Assembly (NCBI GenBank): GCA_910588335.1
Contig: CAJUQV010000012.1
Coordinates: 1-64,000 of the forward strand
DNA length: 64,000 bases
Origin: an uncultured Ruminiclostridium sp.
Lineage (GTDB): Bacteria; Bacillota; Clostridia; Oscillospirales; Ruminococcaceae
Direction of reading: 5' to 3'
Shown: positions 51,322-59,787 of the stretch, one piece after another
Layout: every line of letters begins with the position of its first letter
Position numbering within the stretch: the first letter of the stretch is position 1
The notes under the pieces: model-generated
Database searches by the model: none
Told to the model about the DNA's origin: nothing
Seen by the model: the letters and a program-made list of their open reading frames with translations, nothing else
Made by a program: the position numbers and the translations under genes

Positions 51322-52623
51322 ATGTTTTTTGACAAAGAAACGGAGACTATGCCCCGCAAAGAGCTGGAAAATCTTCAGCTTGAACGGCTTAAGCATATAG
51401 CGGTATATTGCTATGAAAAAGTTAAAATATATCACGACAAGTTTGACGCGGCCGGATTTGACCCTTATAAAATACAGGTGCTTTCGGACATAAAATACAT
51501 ACCCTTTACCACAAAGGCGGATTTCAGGGACAATTATCCGTTTGGAATGTTAGCGGTTCCGAAGCGTGATATAGTGCGTATTCACGCCTCGTCCGGCACC
51601 ACCGGAAAGCCCACCGTGGTGGGTTACACAAAAAACGATTTGGAAATGTGGAGCGACTGTATGGCGAGACTTGTTACCGCTGCGGGAGCTACTGCGGACG
51701 ACACCATACAGATCGCCTTCGGGTACGGATTGTTTACGGGAGCGCTGGGGCTTCATTACGGACTTGAAAAGATAGGCGCCTCCGTTGTGCCCACGTCTTC
51801 GGGCAATACCGAAAAGCAGGTAATGCTGATGAAGGACTTTGAAACGACGGGTCTTGTGTCTACTCCCTCTTATGCTTTGCATATTTCCGAGGTTATACGG
51901 GATATGGGGTATAAGATAGGCGAGGATATCAAGCTTAGTCTGGGACTGTTCGGGAGCGAGGGCTGCACCGTTGAAATGAGGGATCAGATAGAATCGGGAT
52001 TGGGAGTGTTTGCCACCGACAACTACGGAATGAGCGAGCTTATAGGGCCGGGCGTATCGGGCGAGTGCCGTGAAAGAAACGGACTTCATTTCAACGAGGA
52101 TCATTTCTTCCCCGAAATAATCGATCCGATTACTGAAGATGTGCTTTCCGAAGGAGAAAGCGGCGAATTGGTAATAACAACTCTCACAAAAGAAGCGCTT
52201 CCCGTACTGCGTTATCGCACAAGAGACATAACAAAGCTGAATTATCAGCCCTGCGCTTGCGGGCGCACTCACTGCCGAATGGAAAAAACCACCGGAAGAA
52301 GCGATGATATGCTTAAGATTCGCGGTGTAAACGTATTTCCCAGTCAGATCGAGAGCGTCATTATGACAATACCTCAGATAGCGCCTTATTATGAGTTGGT
52401 GGTTGAAAGGGAAGGCAGCGCGGACACTCTGGAAGTAAGAGTGGAGCTTGCCGACGCGAGACTTCTGGAGAGCTACAGGAATCTTGAGGATTTAAGGGCA
52501 AACGTAAAGCACCGACTTAAAACGGTTTTGGGCATTGAAACAAAGGTTTCGCTTGTGGAGCCTAAGTCTATGGCGAGATCGGCGGGTAAGGCTAAGAGGA
52601 TTATAGACAATAGAAAGAAATAA
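51322..52623 (+). CDS. paaK: phenylacetate-CoA ligase family protein
   Basis: 433 aa. ATP-dependent adenylation of a carboxylic acid, then thioester formation with CoA. AMP-binding motif RIHASSGTTGKPTVVGYT at about residues 87-104, then TDNYGMSELIGPGV, RYRTRDITKL, GRTHCRMEKTTGRSDDMLKI and the C-terminal RGVNVFPSQIE. The usual PaaK length is ~430. In gut Clostridia these enzymes often serve aromatic-amino-acid metabolism (indole- or phenylacetate-type acids). It forms a two-gene unit with the symporter and ends at a strong terminator. Confidence 0.93.
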   Translation: MFFDKETETMPRKELENLQLERLKHIAVYCYEKVKIYHDKFDAAGFDPYKIQVLSDIKYIPFTTKADFRDNYPFGMLAVPKRDIVRIHASSGTTGKPTVVGYTKNDLEMWSDCMARLVTAAGATADDTIQIAFGYGLFTGALGLHYGLEKIGASVVPTSSGNTEKQVMLMKDFETTGLVSTPSYALHISEVIRDMGYKIGEDIKLSLGLFGSEGCTVEMRDQIESGLGVFATDNYGMSELIGPGVSGECRERNGLHFNEDHFFPEIIDPITEDVLSEGESGELVITTLTKEALPVLRYRTRDITKLNYQPCACGRTHCRMEKTTGRSDDMLKIRGVNVFPSQIESVIMTIPQIAPYYELVVEREGSADTLEVRVELADARLLESYRNLEDLRANVKHRLKTVLGIETKVSLVEPKSMARSAGKAKRIIDNRKK

Positions 52624-52641
52624 AAAAGTATTGCTTAAAAT

Positions 52642-52672
52642 AAAACGACCGCAGTTGAAACTGTGGCCGTTT
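52642..52672 (+). terminator. Rho-independent terminator of the symporter-ligase unit
   Basis: aaaacgaccgcagtt / aactgtggccgtttt (one mismatch, one wobble) followed by ATTTTATT. Confidence 0.85.
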
Positions 52673-52733
52673 TATTTTATTGAAATTATATGTCTTGTTT
52701 GACGAACTATGATTTTTGCAATAATTATCGGTA

Positions 52734-52859
52734 TTAAAACCGCATTCTGTCCTTGGCTTCGCCAAAGCTGAACTTAGCGTACTCGTTTAACGTCTTTTCA
52801 AAAAAGCCTTCAATCTTTTCGCCCTTTTCAATGTCCTCTGTACCTCCCTTCTTATACAT
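52734..52859 (-). CDS. possible 41-aa small protein
   Basis: A minus-strand ATG begins MYKKGGTEDIEKGEKIEGFF and ends EYAKFSFGEAKDRMRF. The text has the charge pattern of a real helical peptide. A strong GGGAGG lies inside its first codons, so translation might instead start at a non-ATG codon after it. A TATAAT-like sequence lies just upstream of the ATG. It could also be a fragment of a lost gene. No homologue is recognised. Confidence 0.3.
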   Translation of the reverse strand: MYKKGGTEDIEKGEKIEGFFEKTLNEYAKFSFGEAKDRMRF

Positions 52860-52949
52860 TTTCTCATATTATAATATCGGCAGATAATCAAAAAACTTTA
52901 GTGCCATTTCTAACTTATGTAATATTCACAGTTTAAAATAGAGTTATTT

Positions 52950-53621
52950 TTACCTCTCCAGCTTCCAGTCAACAGGCATCACCCCATTCTCTTCCAGAAA
53001 CTTGTTTGTTTTGGAAAAGTGTCTGCACCCGAAAAAGCCGTTATATGCGGAAAGCGGGCTGGGGTGTGCGGCCGTAAGAATCAGGTGGCGGGGATTGTTG
53101 ATTATCTTGGTCTTTTCTCTGGCGTTGGCACCCCAGAGAAGGTATACAACGGGGTCGGGCTTTTCGTTCACACACTGTATTATCCTGTCGGTAAGGAACT
53201 CCCAGCCTTTTCCCCTATGGCTGTTTGCCTGTCCTCTTCGTACCGTTAGCGAATTGTTGAGAAGGAGAACCCCCTGCTTTGCCCACTCGGTAAGTTCTCC
53301 ATGTGGACATGGCGGTATTCCCAAATCCGCCTCCAGCTCTGCATAAATGTTTTTAAGGGACGGAGGTATGGGGCAGCCCTTTTTCACGGAAAACGACAGC
53401 CCGTGAGCCTGATTCGGCTCATGATACGGGTCCTGTCCGATAACCACGACTTTTATATTGTCGTAATCTGCGTATTTAAGGGAATTGAATATATCGTTCA
53501 TGGGCGGATATATGGTGTATCGCCCGTATTCCTGCTTTAAAAATTCCCTTAATTTCAGATAATAGTCCTTTTTAAACTCGTCGGCTAAAATTTCGTCCCA
53601 TCTGTTGCCTATATTTACCAT
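52950..53621 (-). CDS. ung: uracil-DNA glycosylase (family 1)
   Basis: 223 aa. It removes uracil from DNA, the first step of base-excision repair. The water-activating motif GQDPYHEPNQAHGLSFSV has catalytic D64. KQGVLLLNNSLTVRRGQANSH and the DNA-binding HPSPLSAYNGFFGCRHFSK near residue 187 are intact. AAAGGCGG precedes the ATG. It is downstream of, and on the same strand as, a zinc-ribbon membrane protein and an OGG-type glycosylase, making a possible DNA-repair cluster. Confidence 0.97.
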   Translation of the reverse strand: MVNIGNRWDEILADEFKKDYYLKLREFLKQEYGRYTIYPPMNDIFNSLKYADYDNIKVVVIGQDPYHEPNQAHGLSFSVKKGCPIPPSLKNIYAELEADLGIPPCPHGELTEWAKQGVLLLNNSLTVRRGQANSHRGKGWEFLTDRIIQCVNEKPDPVVYLLWGANAREKTKIINNPRHLILTAAHPSPLSAYNGFFGCRHFSKTNKFLEENGVMPVDWKLER

Positions 53622-53642
53622 TTTATAATCCGCCTTTCTTTT

Positions 53643-54440
53643 TTAGTAAGAATAATATGAATGAGATTGAGCGGGTAAAAAGCTTCCGTTTCGCATATTC
53701 ATTCCCCGCCTTTTTTCTCCAAGATAAAGTCCGCTCACAGCTCCGAGGGCAACGGACAAAAACAGTATTACTATAATGCAGACCACTACTGCCGATAATG
53801 AGCATACCCTTTTTTCTTTCTGCGGCTTATCGAGCTTGGGAGAAATGCGTTCGTTTTCAAACCCGACGTTTGTCTTCCATGCCTCCGTAACCTCTTTGTT
53901 TCCCGTTGCTTCGGAGCTTACCGCGCCTGCCGTGCCATCTGCGGGCGTTTCGCCGTGGATATTTCGATCTGCGGAGTAGGTTTGTGTTTCCGAAACGACG
54001 TCGGAATCGGCTAGGGCTGTTTCGGCTGCATTGGGTCGGTCATTACCGCAGACCGATACCGAAACATCGGAAGAGTCGGAGCCGCCGAAAAAGGCGGGAG
54101 TGTGCGAATCAATGTTCGCGGCGGTGGGGTCGGGAAAATCAACCGAGTTTTCCGTTTCCGAAGGCGCTGCGGTTTGTTCCCGAGAAACAGCATCCTCTTT
54201 TGCTTGATTGGCTTCGACGGACTTATCATTATCGTCGCTTTTATCATTGTCTGCGGTTTCGGCAGCCGAAACCGTCTCAGCAGTATCGTAAAGTTCATTT
54301 ATTTTGTCGGGATTATCCGAAGTCGGAGTCGTTTCGGGGGAAACCACAGGCTTTACTTCAAAAATGGGGTTGGGTGTTCCGCATATTCCGCAAAAACGAT
54401 CAGTGTCATTGTATTCCACACCGCAAATTCTGCATTTCAT
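53643..54440 (-). CDS. zinc-ribbon single-pass membrane protein
   Basis: 265 aa. The N-terminus is a four-Cys zinc ribbon (CRICGVEYNDTDRFCGICG, residues 3-21). A long acidic, low-complexity region rich in Asp/Ser/Glu/Thr follows (about 30-200), then one membrane helix (VVVCIIVILFLSVALGAVSG, about 217-236) and a short tail. The layout matches zinc-ribbon DUF proteins widespread in Clostridia, with an N-in ribbon and a short outside tail. Function unknown. It lies between two DNA glycosylase genes, which may be chance. Confidence 0.78.
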   Translation of the reverse strand: MKCRICGVEYNDTDRFCGICGTPNPIFEVKPVVSPETTPTSDNPDKINELYDTAETVSAAETADNDKSDDNDKSVEANQAKEDAVSREQTAAPSETENSVDFPDPTAANIDSHTPAFFGGSDSSDVSVSVCGNDRPNAAETALADSDVVSETQTYSADRNIHGETPADGTAGAVSSEATGNKEVTEAWKTNVGFENERISPKLDKPQKEKRVCSLSAVVVCIIVILFLSVALGAVSGLYLGEKRRGMNMRNGSFLPAQSHSYYSY

Positions 54441-54469
54441 AGTGTTGCTTCCTTTCTTTTGCCGTTATT

Positions 54470-55276
54470 TCATTTTTTAAAAACAGTATCCTTAAGGTCC
54501 GTTCTTGCATAATCAAACAGATACTGCTGCGCGATTCCGGCGTATTGCCCCACACATTCGGGGAGACCTTGCGGATAGTAATATGCGTTAACTCTCTTTA
54601 TCCATACATCCTTGGGAACCGCTGAGGTATGATACAGCCCGAACAGCAGCACGCAATCCGCCACCTTATCTCCAACGCCCTTTATTTTTTTTAACTCTTC
54701 TCTCGCTTCATCGTCACTCATAAGGCGTATTTTTTCCAAATCCGTTTCTCCTCCGGCAACCTTATCGGCGGCGTCGATTATGTATTTCGCCCTGAATCCC
54801 GCTCTCAGCTCCGATAAATCCTCTTCCCTAAGCCCCGCCAGCGCCTCCGCCTTTGGGAATGCGTAACCGGATTCTATCTTCTCTCCGAACTGACAGCAAA
54901 GCCGGTCTATTATTCCGGTGATCCTCTTTATATTGTTATTTTGTGATATTATAAAGCTTATCAGGGTTTCAAAGGGCTGTTGTTTAAGTACTCTTATTTT
55001 CCTTCCCTTGCAAGCAGCCTTCAGCGTCTCGTCTCTCCCGAAGCTGTCCATAAGCGAGGAATAATCCAGCGAAAGGTCAAAGTATTCTTTCCAAAATTCC
55101 ATGTCCTCTTCGGGAGACTCTACCGCTATCCCGTCCTCCCTCTGACTCAGTCTCACATATTTATCTCCCGCAAAGCCGTCGTATTCTCCCTGACTCAATT
55201 CCCTGAAGCGGAAGCATTGTCCGCAGAATAATGTCTGTTTCAGATCAAGACAATCGCATTTTATTTCAAAGATCAT
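54470..55276 (-). CDS. 8-oxoguanine DNA glycosylase/lyase (OGG1-like)
   Basis: 268 aa from MIFEIKCDCLDL; the earlier ATG lacks a ribosome site. OGG1-type architecture: an N-terminal antiparallel domain (LFCGQCFRFREL), FETLISFIISQNNNIKRIT, then the HhH-GPD motif IKGVGDKVADCVLLFGL with catalytic K204 and D223 (VPKDVWIKR). It excises 8-oxoguanine and nicks the abasic site. Bacterial OGG1 forms occur in Clostridia. The end DYARTDLKDTVFKK fits the family. Confidence 0.92.
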   Translation of the reverse strand: MIFEIKCDCLDLKQTLFCGQCFRFRELSQGEYDGFAGDKYVRLSQREDGIAVESPEEDMEFWKEYFDLSLDYSSLMDSFGRDETLKAACKGRKIRVLKQQPFETLISFIISQNNNIKRITGIIDRLCCQFGEKIESGYAFPKAEALAGLREEDLSELRAGFRAKYIIDAADKVAGGETDLEKIRLMSDDEAREELKKIKGVGDKVADCVLLFGLYHTSAVPKDVWIKRVNAYYYPQGLPECVGQYAGIAQQYLFDYARTDLKDTVFKK

Positions 55277-55472
55277 AAAAAATTTTGCCTTTCCTCTTGA
55301 TATTTTACTAATATTATAATACAATATTAAGGAAAACACAATATGTCGAACAAAATTTTTTAGAGCAAATTATCGTTGATAAATCTTTCTTCGATTCGGT
55401 ACGCAAAGACTGCTCCGAAACAAAGAAAATCGCCGCCAATATTTTATAAAAACAAATCAGGAGGAAGAAAAA

Positions 55473-56165
55473 ATGCGTGAAAGCATACTTACAATACCGG
55501 TAAACGACGTTTTCGGTCCCCGCGAGGGCTGCCCTATCTGCCGCATGAGGGACAGCATCGAAGAGCATATCGGTGAATACATAATGGGCGCCGCTATGAT
55601 GGAGCCGGACGTAAGGATAGAAACCAACAAATTAGGCTTTTGCAGCACCCACTACAATCAGCTTTTACAGCAAAATAACCGCTTATCCTTAGCTCTTATG
55701 CTTAGCACGCATATGGCGGAAAAGCAAAAGGAGCTTTTTGAAGCCAAGCTCCCTTTCGGCAAGGGAAAAAAGGTTGAACAATTCGGTTCAACCTGCTTTG
55801 TGTGCAGCAAGGTGAATTGGGGCGTAAACCACACGCTTGAAACGGTATTTCAGATGTACGTCAAGGACGAAGCTTTCCGCAGGCTGTTTTCAAATCAGGA
55901 ATTTATCTGTATGCCTCATTATAAGCTTCTTTTAACTAAAGGCGGCGAAAGCATGAGCAAAGGCGACTTTGCCGGTTTTAAAAAGGCGTTGGACAAGCTG
56001 GTTGGAGATTATATGAAGCAGCTAACCTCCGATGTGGAAGAATTCTGCCAAAGCTTTGACTATCGCAACGCCGGAAAGCTTCACAACGAGGATATGGAGC
56101 ACGTCCGCACCTCCGTACAAAGGGCGATCGAATTTCTTACCGGAAGAAAAGCGCTTGAAAAGTAA
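55473..56165 (+). CDS. conserved cysteine-rich protein, DUF6062-like
   Basis: 230 aa. Four Cys/His groups suggest metal or redox sites: EGCPICRMRDS (about 18-28), GFCSTHYNQLLQ (about 54-65), STCFVCSKVN (about 108) and FICMPHYKLLL (about 147). The pattern CPxC ... FCxxH, repeated twice, is that of a clostridial protein family listed as DUF6062. No function is known. AGGAGGAAG lies 4 nt before the ATG. It is divergent from the OGG-type gene and ends shortly before the initiator tRNA promoter. Confidence 0.75.
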   Translation: MRESILTIPVNDVFGPREGCPICRMRDSIEEHIGEYIMGAAMMEPDVRIETNKLGFCSTHYNQLLQQNNRLSLALMLSTHMAEKQKELFEAKLPFGKGKKVEQFGSTCFVCSKVNWGVNHTLETVFQMYVKDEAFRRLFSNQEFICMPHYKLLLTKGGESMSKGDFAGFKKALDKLVGDYMKQLTSDVEEFCQSFDYRNAGKLHNEDMEHVRTSVQRAIEFLTGRKALEK

Positions 56166-56300
56166 AAAAATTTTTTAAATCAATTAAAGCAAATATAAGG
56201 TAAAACTTTGTCAAAAAGCCGCCATTGCTTCCGCACAAATTAATATTAACCTTTTCTAAAAATTTCCAAAAATTTTTTTGCTTGTTTTTTTAAAAAACTC

Positions 56301-56329
56301 TTGACAAAGCTTCGTCGATGTGGTATACT
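56301..56329 (+). promoter_or_regulatory. promoter of the initiator tRNA gene
   Basis: TTGACA (56301-56306), 17 bp, TATACT (56324-56329), 25 bp before the tRNA 5' end. Confidence 0.85.
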
Positions 56330-56353
56330 GATTTAGTCGCAAAAAAGAACGAT

Positions 56354-56428
56354 CGCGGAGTAGAGCAGGGGCAGCTCGTCGGGCTCATAACCCGGAGGTC
56401 GGGGGTTCGAATCCTTCCTCCGCAACCA
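56354..56428 (+). tRNA. initiator tRNA-Met (CAU)
   Basis: A 75-nt cloverleaf including an encoded CCA. Anticodon CAT sits in CTCATAA with the three G-C pairs (GGG/CCC) of the anticodon stem that mark initiator tRNAs. The first base C faces A72, the C1-A72 mismatch typical of formyl-Met initiator tRNA. The T-loop is TTCGAAT. The 3' end adjoins a mobile-element module. Confidence 0.95.
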
Positions 56429-56613
56429 TGATTGACTGACAAAAAAGATATTATGCCCACAAACGGCTGTACAAAGCCATTTGTGGGCATAAATCTTGTG
56501 AAAAACAGGATTGACGTTCTGTAGATTTTTTTGGGGCAAAAATGGATTCGAACTCCCCCCGAAAAAAATATTAACAAAATTTTCCAGTCCACTGTTGTAT
56601 AAGTCGCACAAAT

Positions 56614-56662
56614 GCCTGTGAGTGATTTCTCTTGAGCGAGAAATTGGTCACAGGCTTTTTTT
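56614..56662 (+). terminator. terminator, first copy
   Basis: gcctgtga / tcacaggc with an inner stem (tttctc / gagaaa) and a T7 run. Confidence 0.8.
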
Positions 56663-56756
56663 ATTTCACTTCAACTTGACAAAAAAGATATTAGAGGGAT
56701 TCGAACTCTTTTAGCAACAAAATTTTTCAGTCAGTTTTTGTACATATTGCATATAA

Positions 56757-56805
56757 CGCCTGTGAATGATTTCTCCGTTGCGAGATCACTCACAGGCGTT
56801 TTTTT
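56757..56805 (+). terminator. terminator, second copy
   Basis: cgcctgtga / tcacaggcg with an inner atttctc / gagat-type stem and a T7 run. A diverged duplicate of the terminator at 56614. Confidence 0.8.
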
Positions 56806-56917
56806 ATTTTTCTCATAATTTTGAAAATCACAGAAGCGATTCTGTTGATATATAAATGAGAAGCCAATCGTCCAAAAAACGGTTGGCTTTTTAAATTTAA
56901 GAAAAAGGAGAAAACCA

Positions 56918-57466
56918 ATGTTTTTTATTAACAACCCCAGTCTCCGAAAGCTTGAATCCTTCATGCAGGAGGTACCCCATTTTCCGCCAAAGGGTGTGAA
57001 AGTCGATTTGGACAAGCTTGAGGACGAAATACTGCTGTTTGAGATTGAAAAGGTTATTGTCAATCTTAAGCAGCAAAAAGGAAAGGAGAGGATCATGAAA
57101 TTCAGAAATGACCAGCACCGCAGTACCTTTTTAAAAGAGGCTAAGAAACAAAGCCTTAAAAACCATAAGCTGATTGCTGCCTTGTATTTGCTGACGGCGG
57201 ATACCAAGCTGTGGGATACTGCAAAGAATTCTGTAGGAAAGGACGATATCGTTTTTGAAAATATTCATCTGAAAAGCGGCAGCGAAACCGCTTATGCACT
57301 TTACTGTGCCGCAAAAGACTTGTACAACGGCAGCAGGCATCTTGCAATTGATGATATTGCAGACGGCGGGCTTATCAAAAACAAAGTATTCGTATTGATT
57401 TGTAACGCAATGCTTATCAAAAGAAAAGGACTTGCGGCGGTAATCACAATGAAAAACTGTGATTGA
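56918..57466 (+). CDS. mobile-element protein of unknown function (DUF6075-like C-terminal part)
   Basis: 182 aa from an ATG with AAGGAG 7 nt upstream. Residues 1-58 (MFFINNPSLRKLESFMQEVP, VDLDKLEDEILLFEIEKVI) look like a separate small helical domain. A second in-frame ATG at 57094 (MKFRNDQHRSTFLKEAKKQ) has its own AAAGGAGAGG, so a 123-aa product may also be made. The second part resembles DUF6075 proteins of clostridial mobile elements (start FxNxxHxxxF, ETAYALYCAAKDLYNGSRHL), but I am not certain. First gene of the accessory module that starts after the tRNA; the ArdA-like gene follows 73 bp later. Confidence 0.6.
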   Translation: MFFINNPSLRKLESFMQEVPHFPPKGVKVDLDKLEDEILLFEIEKVIVNLKQQKGKERIMKFRNDQHRSTFLKEAKKQSLKNHKLIAALYLLTADTKLWDTAKNSVGKDDIVFENIHLKSGSETAYALYCAAKDLYNGSRHLAIDDIADGGLIKNKVFVLICNAMLIKRKGLAAVITMKNCD

Positions 57467-57539
57467 GGCAGTGATGAGTGCTAAGGCTTGTATGTAACGG
57501 CGTTTGCCGTAACATAAATTTCCGAAAAGGAGGAACAAA

Positions 57540-59015
57540 ATGATAAAAGCAACAATTCAAAACAGTCCGTACTGCACCGAGATAACCTTCCCTTGTACGG
57601 AAACCGAACTGCTGAAAAAGCTCGGTGAGCTTGGCATTGACAAGGAACATCTTGCGCCGACAGGCATGGTAATAGATATCGAGCCTGCAGAGCTGTCCGT
57701 GTTGATGGACTGCGAGGTGAGCCTCGATGCGCTGAACTATCTCGGAAAGCGTATGGACGGTATGGAGAAATTGGAAGAAGAACAATTTCTTGCGGTGCTG
57801 TCATGCGATGAGCTAAATATTAATTGGGGATTGAAAAATATTATCAACCTAACATTCAATCTTCCGCGCTACACGTTAATAAATGATACGAATGATTTTG
57901 AACGTGCAGGTCGCAGGCATTTATTCAATATTCGCGGTTACCTTTCCGCTTCTGAGGCTGAAAACAAAGAATGGCTTGCTGAGGAAGGCAAAAAGCTGAT
58001 AAATTCGGGCAAAGGCATTGATACCGAATATGGTAAGCTTTTTGTGAACGAGGAAATACCCTTTGAAGAAATGTTCAAAGTCACTGCACTTCCCCCTTAC
58101 TACTGCGACCCTAATGCGGTTGTGTCGGTGGAAGTGAGCTATAACGGAGAAATGGAACTTGTCGATCTTCCCAATGAGGACATTGCGATTAAGAAGGCTC
58201 TTGCAAGGCTTGGCGTAAACAGTATACAGGACTGCAAACTCGAAGTAGATTCGAGCTTTGATATTGCTGATGAGTGGTGGGCTAAAATCAAAGAAGTTGA
58301 AAACACCAAGGAACTCTTTGGACTGAATAATCTTATTAAAACCGAAGATATCCGCATTAAGCAGGAGCAGGAACAACCCATAAGTATATTTAATAAGGAA
58401 GTCATGAGAAGATTGGACAATGAGGGGTATGGTGTTACAGCCGACGGAAAATGGCTTACGGTTACGTTGAACGGCAATGCTGTCGTCAAAATTAACGACA
58501 GCGACATTATATATACCGATGGAGATTTTTATGATAAGGATAAATCGGGAGTTGCCTCGTTGTCCGAAACCGTGCGCAGGATATATGAGTATTGCTCTTC
58601 TTATGAGAAAGCCGCTCCTTTGAAAGCCGAGGATCTGTCAGGTAATTACCGCTGTCTTTCTGAATTTAACAGTACGGTGCTTGCAGCAAAATATTCGGAA
58701 AAGTACGGGTTTGAGTTTGTAATTTGGGATAGGACATTTGACGGTAAGGCGGTCTGTCAGGGAAACTACCACAATGATTACCTTGCAGCCAAGGAAGATT
58801 TCGCCATACGTTCCGGATTGGTCGATAGTGATAGGCTGTTTGGCGTTGATGATCTCGAATATATGCACAAGTGTATTGCATTCACCTTGGAAAATGACGA
58901 TAGCCTTAACTACGAGCAGGAGAAGGAATTGTCTGAATTAAAAGAAAGGATTGAGGATATCGTTCCCACCCAAACAGACAATCAAGAGCAGGGCATTCAG
59001 GGTTTAACTATGTAG
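57540..59015 (+). CDS. ArdA-like antirestriction protein with extra C-terminal domain
   Basis: 491 aa, with GGAGG 7 nt upstream. The N-terminal ~110 residues are a separate domain (PCTETELLKKLGELGIDKEH). The middle region has the acidic character and text (FNIRGYLSASEAENKEWLAE, YGKLFVNEEIPFEEMF) seen in antirestriction/ArdA-type proteins of clostridial integrative elements. The C-terminal part (about 280-480) carries a YodL-like region with RCLSEFNSTVLAAKYSEKYG and FAIRSGLVDSDRLFG. ArdA proteins mimic DNA and block type I restriction, helping an element enter a new host. The charge pattern supports this; the exact domain limits are uncertain. Confidence 0.65.
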   Translation: MIKATIQNSPYCTEITFPCTETELLKKLGELGIDKEHLAPTGMVIDIEPAELSVLMDCEVSLDALNYLGKRMDGMEKLEEEQFLAVLSCDELNINWGLKNIINLTFNLPRYTLINDTNDFERAGRRHLFNIRGYLSASEAENKEWLAEEGKKLINSGKGIDTEYGKLFVNEEIPFEEMFKVTALPPYYCDPNAVVSVEVSYNGEMELVDLPNEDIAIKKALARLGVNSIQDCKLEVDSSFDIADEWWAKIKEVENTKELFGLNNLIKTEDIRIKQEQEQPISIFNKEVMRRLDNEGYGVTADGKWLTVTLNGNAVVKINDSDIIYTDGDFYDKDKSGVASLSETVRRIYEYCSSYEKAAPLKAEDLSGNYRCLSEFNSTVLAAKYSEKYGFEFVIWDRTFDGKAVCQGNYHNDYLAAKEDFAIRSGLVDSDRLFGVDDLEYMHKCIAFTLENDDSLNYEQEKELSELKERIEDIVPTQTDNQEQGIQGLTM

Positions 59016-59042
59016 TGAGCTGTATGGAAAGGAGCTTGGAAT

Positions 59043-59465
59043 TTGTTAAGCATTAAAATTAAAAAAGGAAATACGAGCGTTTGTTTTGACGCACCGACAA
59101 AAGTTTTGTATGACCGCCTCGCATTTGTCGGAGTCAACGATATTCCAATCAGCGGTACGGATGAAGCAGCCGTAAAGATTTACACTTGGGACGATGAAAA
59201 GCTGTCGGATATGATCAAGGAGCGGCTTTTGAACGGCGACAAAATTTCCGAGGTCAATGAGCTTTGCAGAAAGGTCACATATCTGCGCCCTGCGGATGAA
59301 AAGGCTCTCATAGCACGGTTTGAAAATGAAGATGTGCACGGTGCGGCGCAGATGATCAATATTGTTGATGAAATGGGCTTTGAGGTGGTAAATGCGCTTA
59401 AACGCTATGATTATGTGGAGGGAGATGAGGACGAGGAACCTGTGATGAATGAGCAGAGTATGTAA
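59043..59465 (+). CDS. acidic mobile-element protein of unknown function
   Basis: 140 aa from a TTG, with AAAGGAG 9 nt upstream. It starts SIKIKKGNTSVCFDAPTKV and continues with LYDRLAFVGVNDIPISGTDE; the tail is very acidic (YVEGDEDEEPVMNEQSM). Its opening resembles the N-terminal domain of the preceding ArdA-like protein in pattern (short strands, then a turn rich in Asp), so it may be a stand-alone paralogue. No enzyme motif is visible. Same operon as its neighbours. Confidence 0.55.
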   Translation: MLSIKIKKGNTSVCFDAPTKVLYDRLAFVGVNDIPISGTDEAAVKIYTWDDEKLSDMIKERLLNGDKISEVNELCRKVTYLRPADEKALIARFENEDVHGAAQMINIVDEMGFEVVNALKRYDYVEGDEDEEPVMNEQSM

Positions 59466-59505
59466 GAATATAGGCGGTTAAAGGTCAACGAAAGGACGTG
59501 ATAAT

Positions 59506-59766
59506 ATGAAAACAATGAGCAGTGAGCGAATCAGGTTTTATAAGGAAAACTTTCCTAAAGGAACCCGTGTGCAGCTTGACCGAATGGGAGATGATCCGAA
59601 TCCTATTCCCAAAGGCACTAAAGGCACTGTAATGGATGTGGACGATGTCGGAACGATCATATGCAATTTTGACAATGGCAGGTGTCTTGGGATCTGTCCC
59701 GAAGTGGATTCGTTCCATGCAATTTATGAGCAGGAAGAAAACCTTGAGCCTACAATGTCAATGTGA
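59506..59766 (+). CDS. DUF4314 protein
   Basis: 86 aa, with AAAGGACG upstream. DUF4314 signature: GTRVQLDRMGDDPNPIPKGT, GTVMDVDDVGTIICNFDNG and LGICPEVDSFHAI. These small SH3-like proteins are found almost only in phages and integrative elements of Firmicutes; their function is unknown. It sits between the acidic protein and the cytosine methyltransferase. Confidence 0.88.
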   Translation: MKTMSSERIRFYKENFPKGTRVQLDRMGDDPNPIPKGTKGTVMDVDDVGTIICNFDNGRCLGICPEVDSFHAIYEQEENLEPTMSM

Positions 59767-59787
59767 ACTGCAAAAAAAGGAAAGGAC

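Larger units (their letters stand above)
56437..56815. repeat. imperfect duplication after the tRNA, with T-arm-like sequences
   Basis: TGACAAAAAAGATATTA occurs at 56437-56453 and again at 56677-56693. Behind these, two similar blocks carry GGATTCGAACTC (56544-56555, and GGGATTCGAACTC at 56696-56708), the inverse of a tRNA T-arm, then an AACAAAATTTTYCAGTC stretch and a GCCTGTGA...TCACAGGC terminator. The blocks are diverged copies. Their place at a tRNA 3' end beside mobile-element genes suggests old attachment-site or integration scars. Confidence 0.6.

Noticed and set aside
56544..56556. a second, minus-strand tRNA suggested by a T-arm sequence
   Set aside because: No acceptor, D or anticodon arms can be folded around it; only the T-loop consensus is present.
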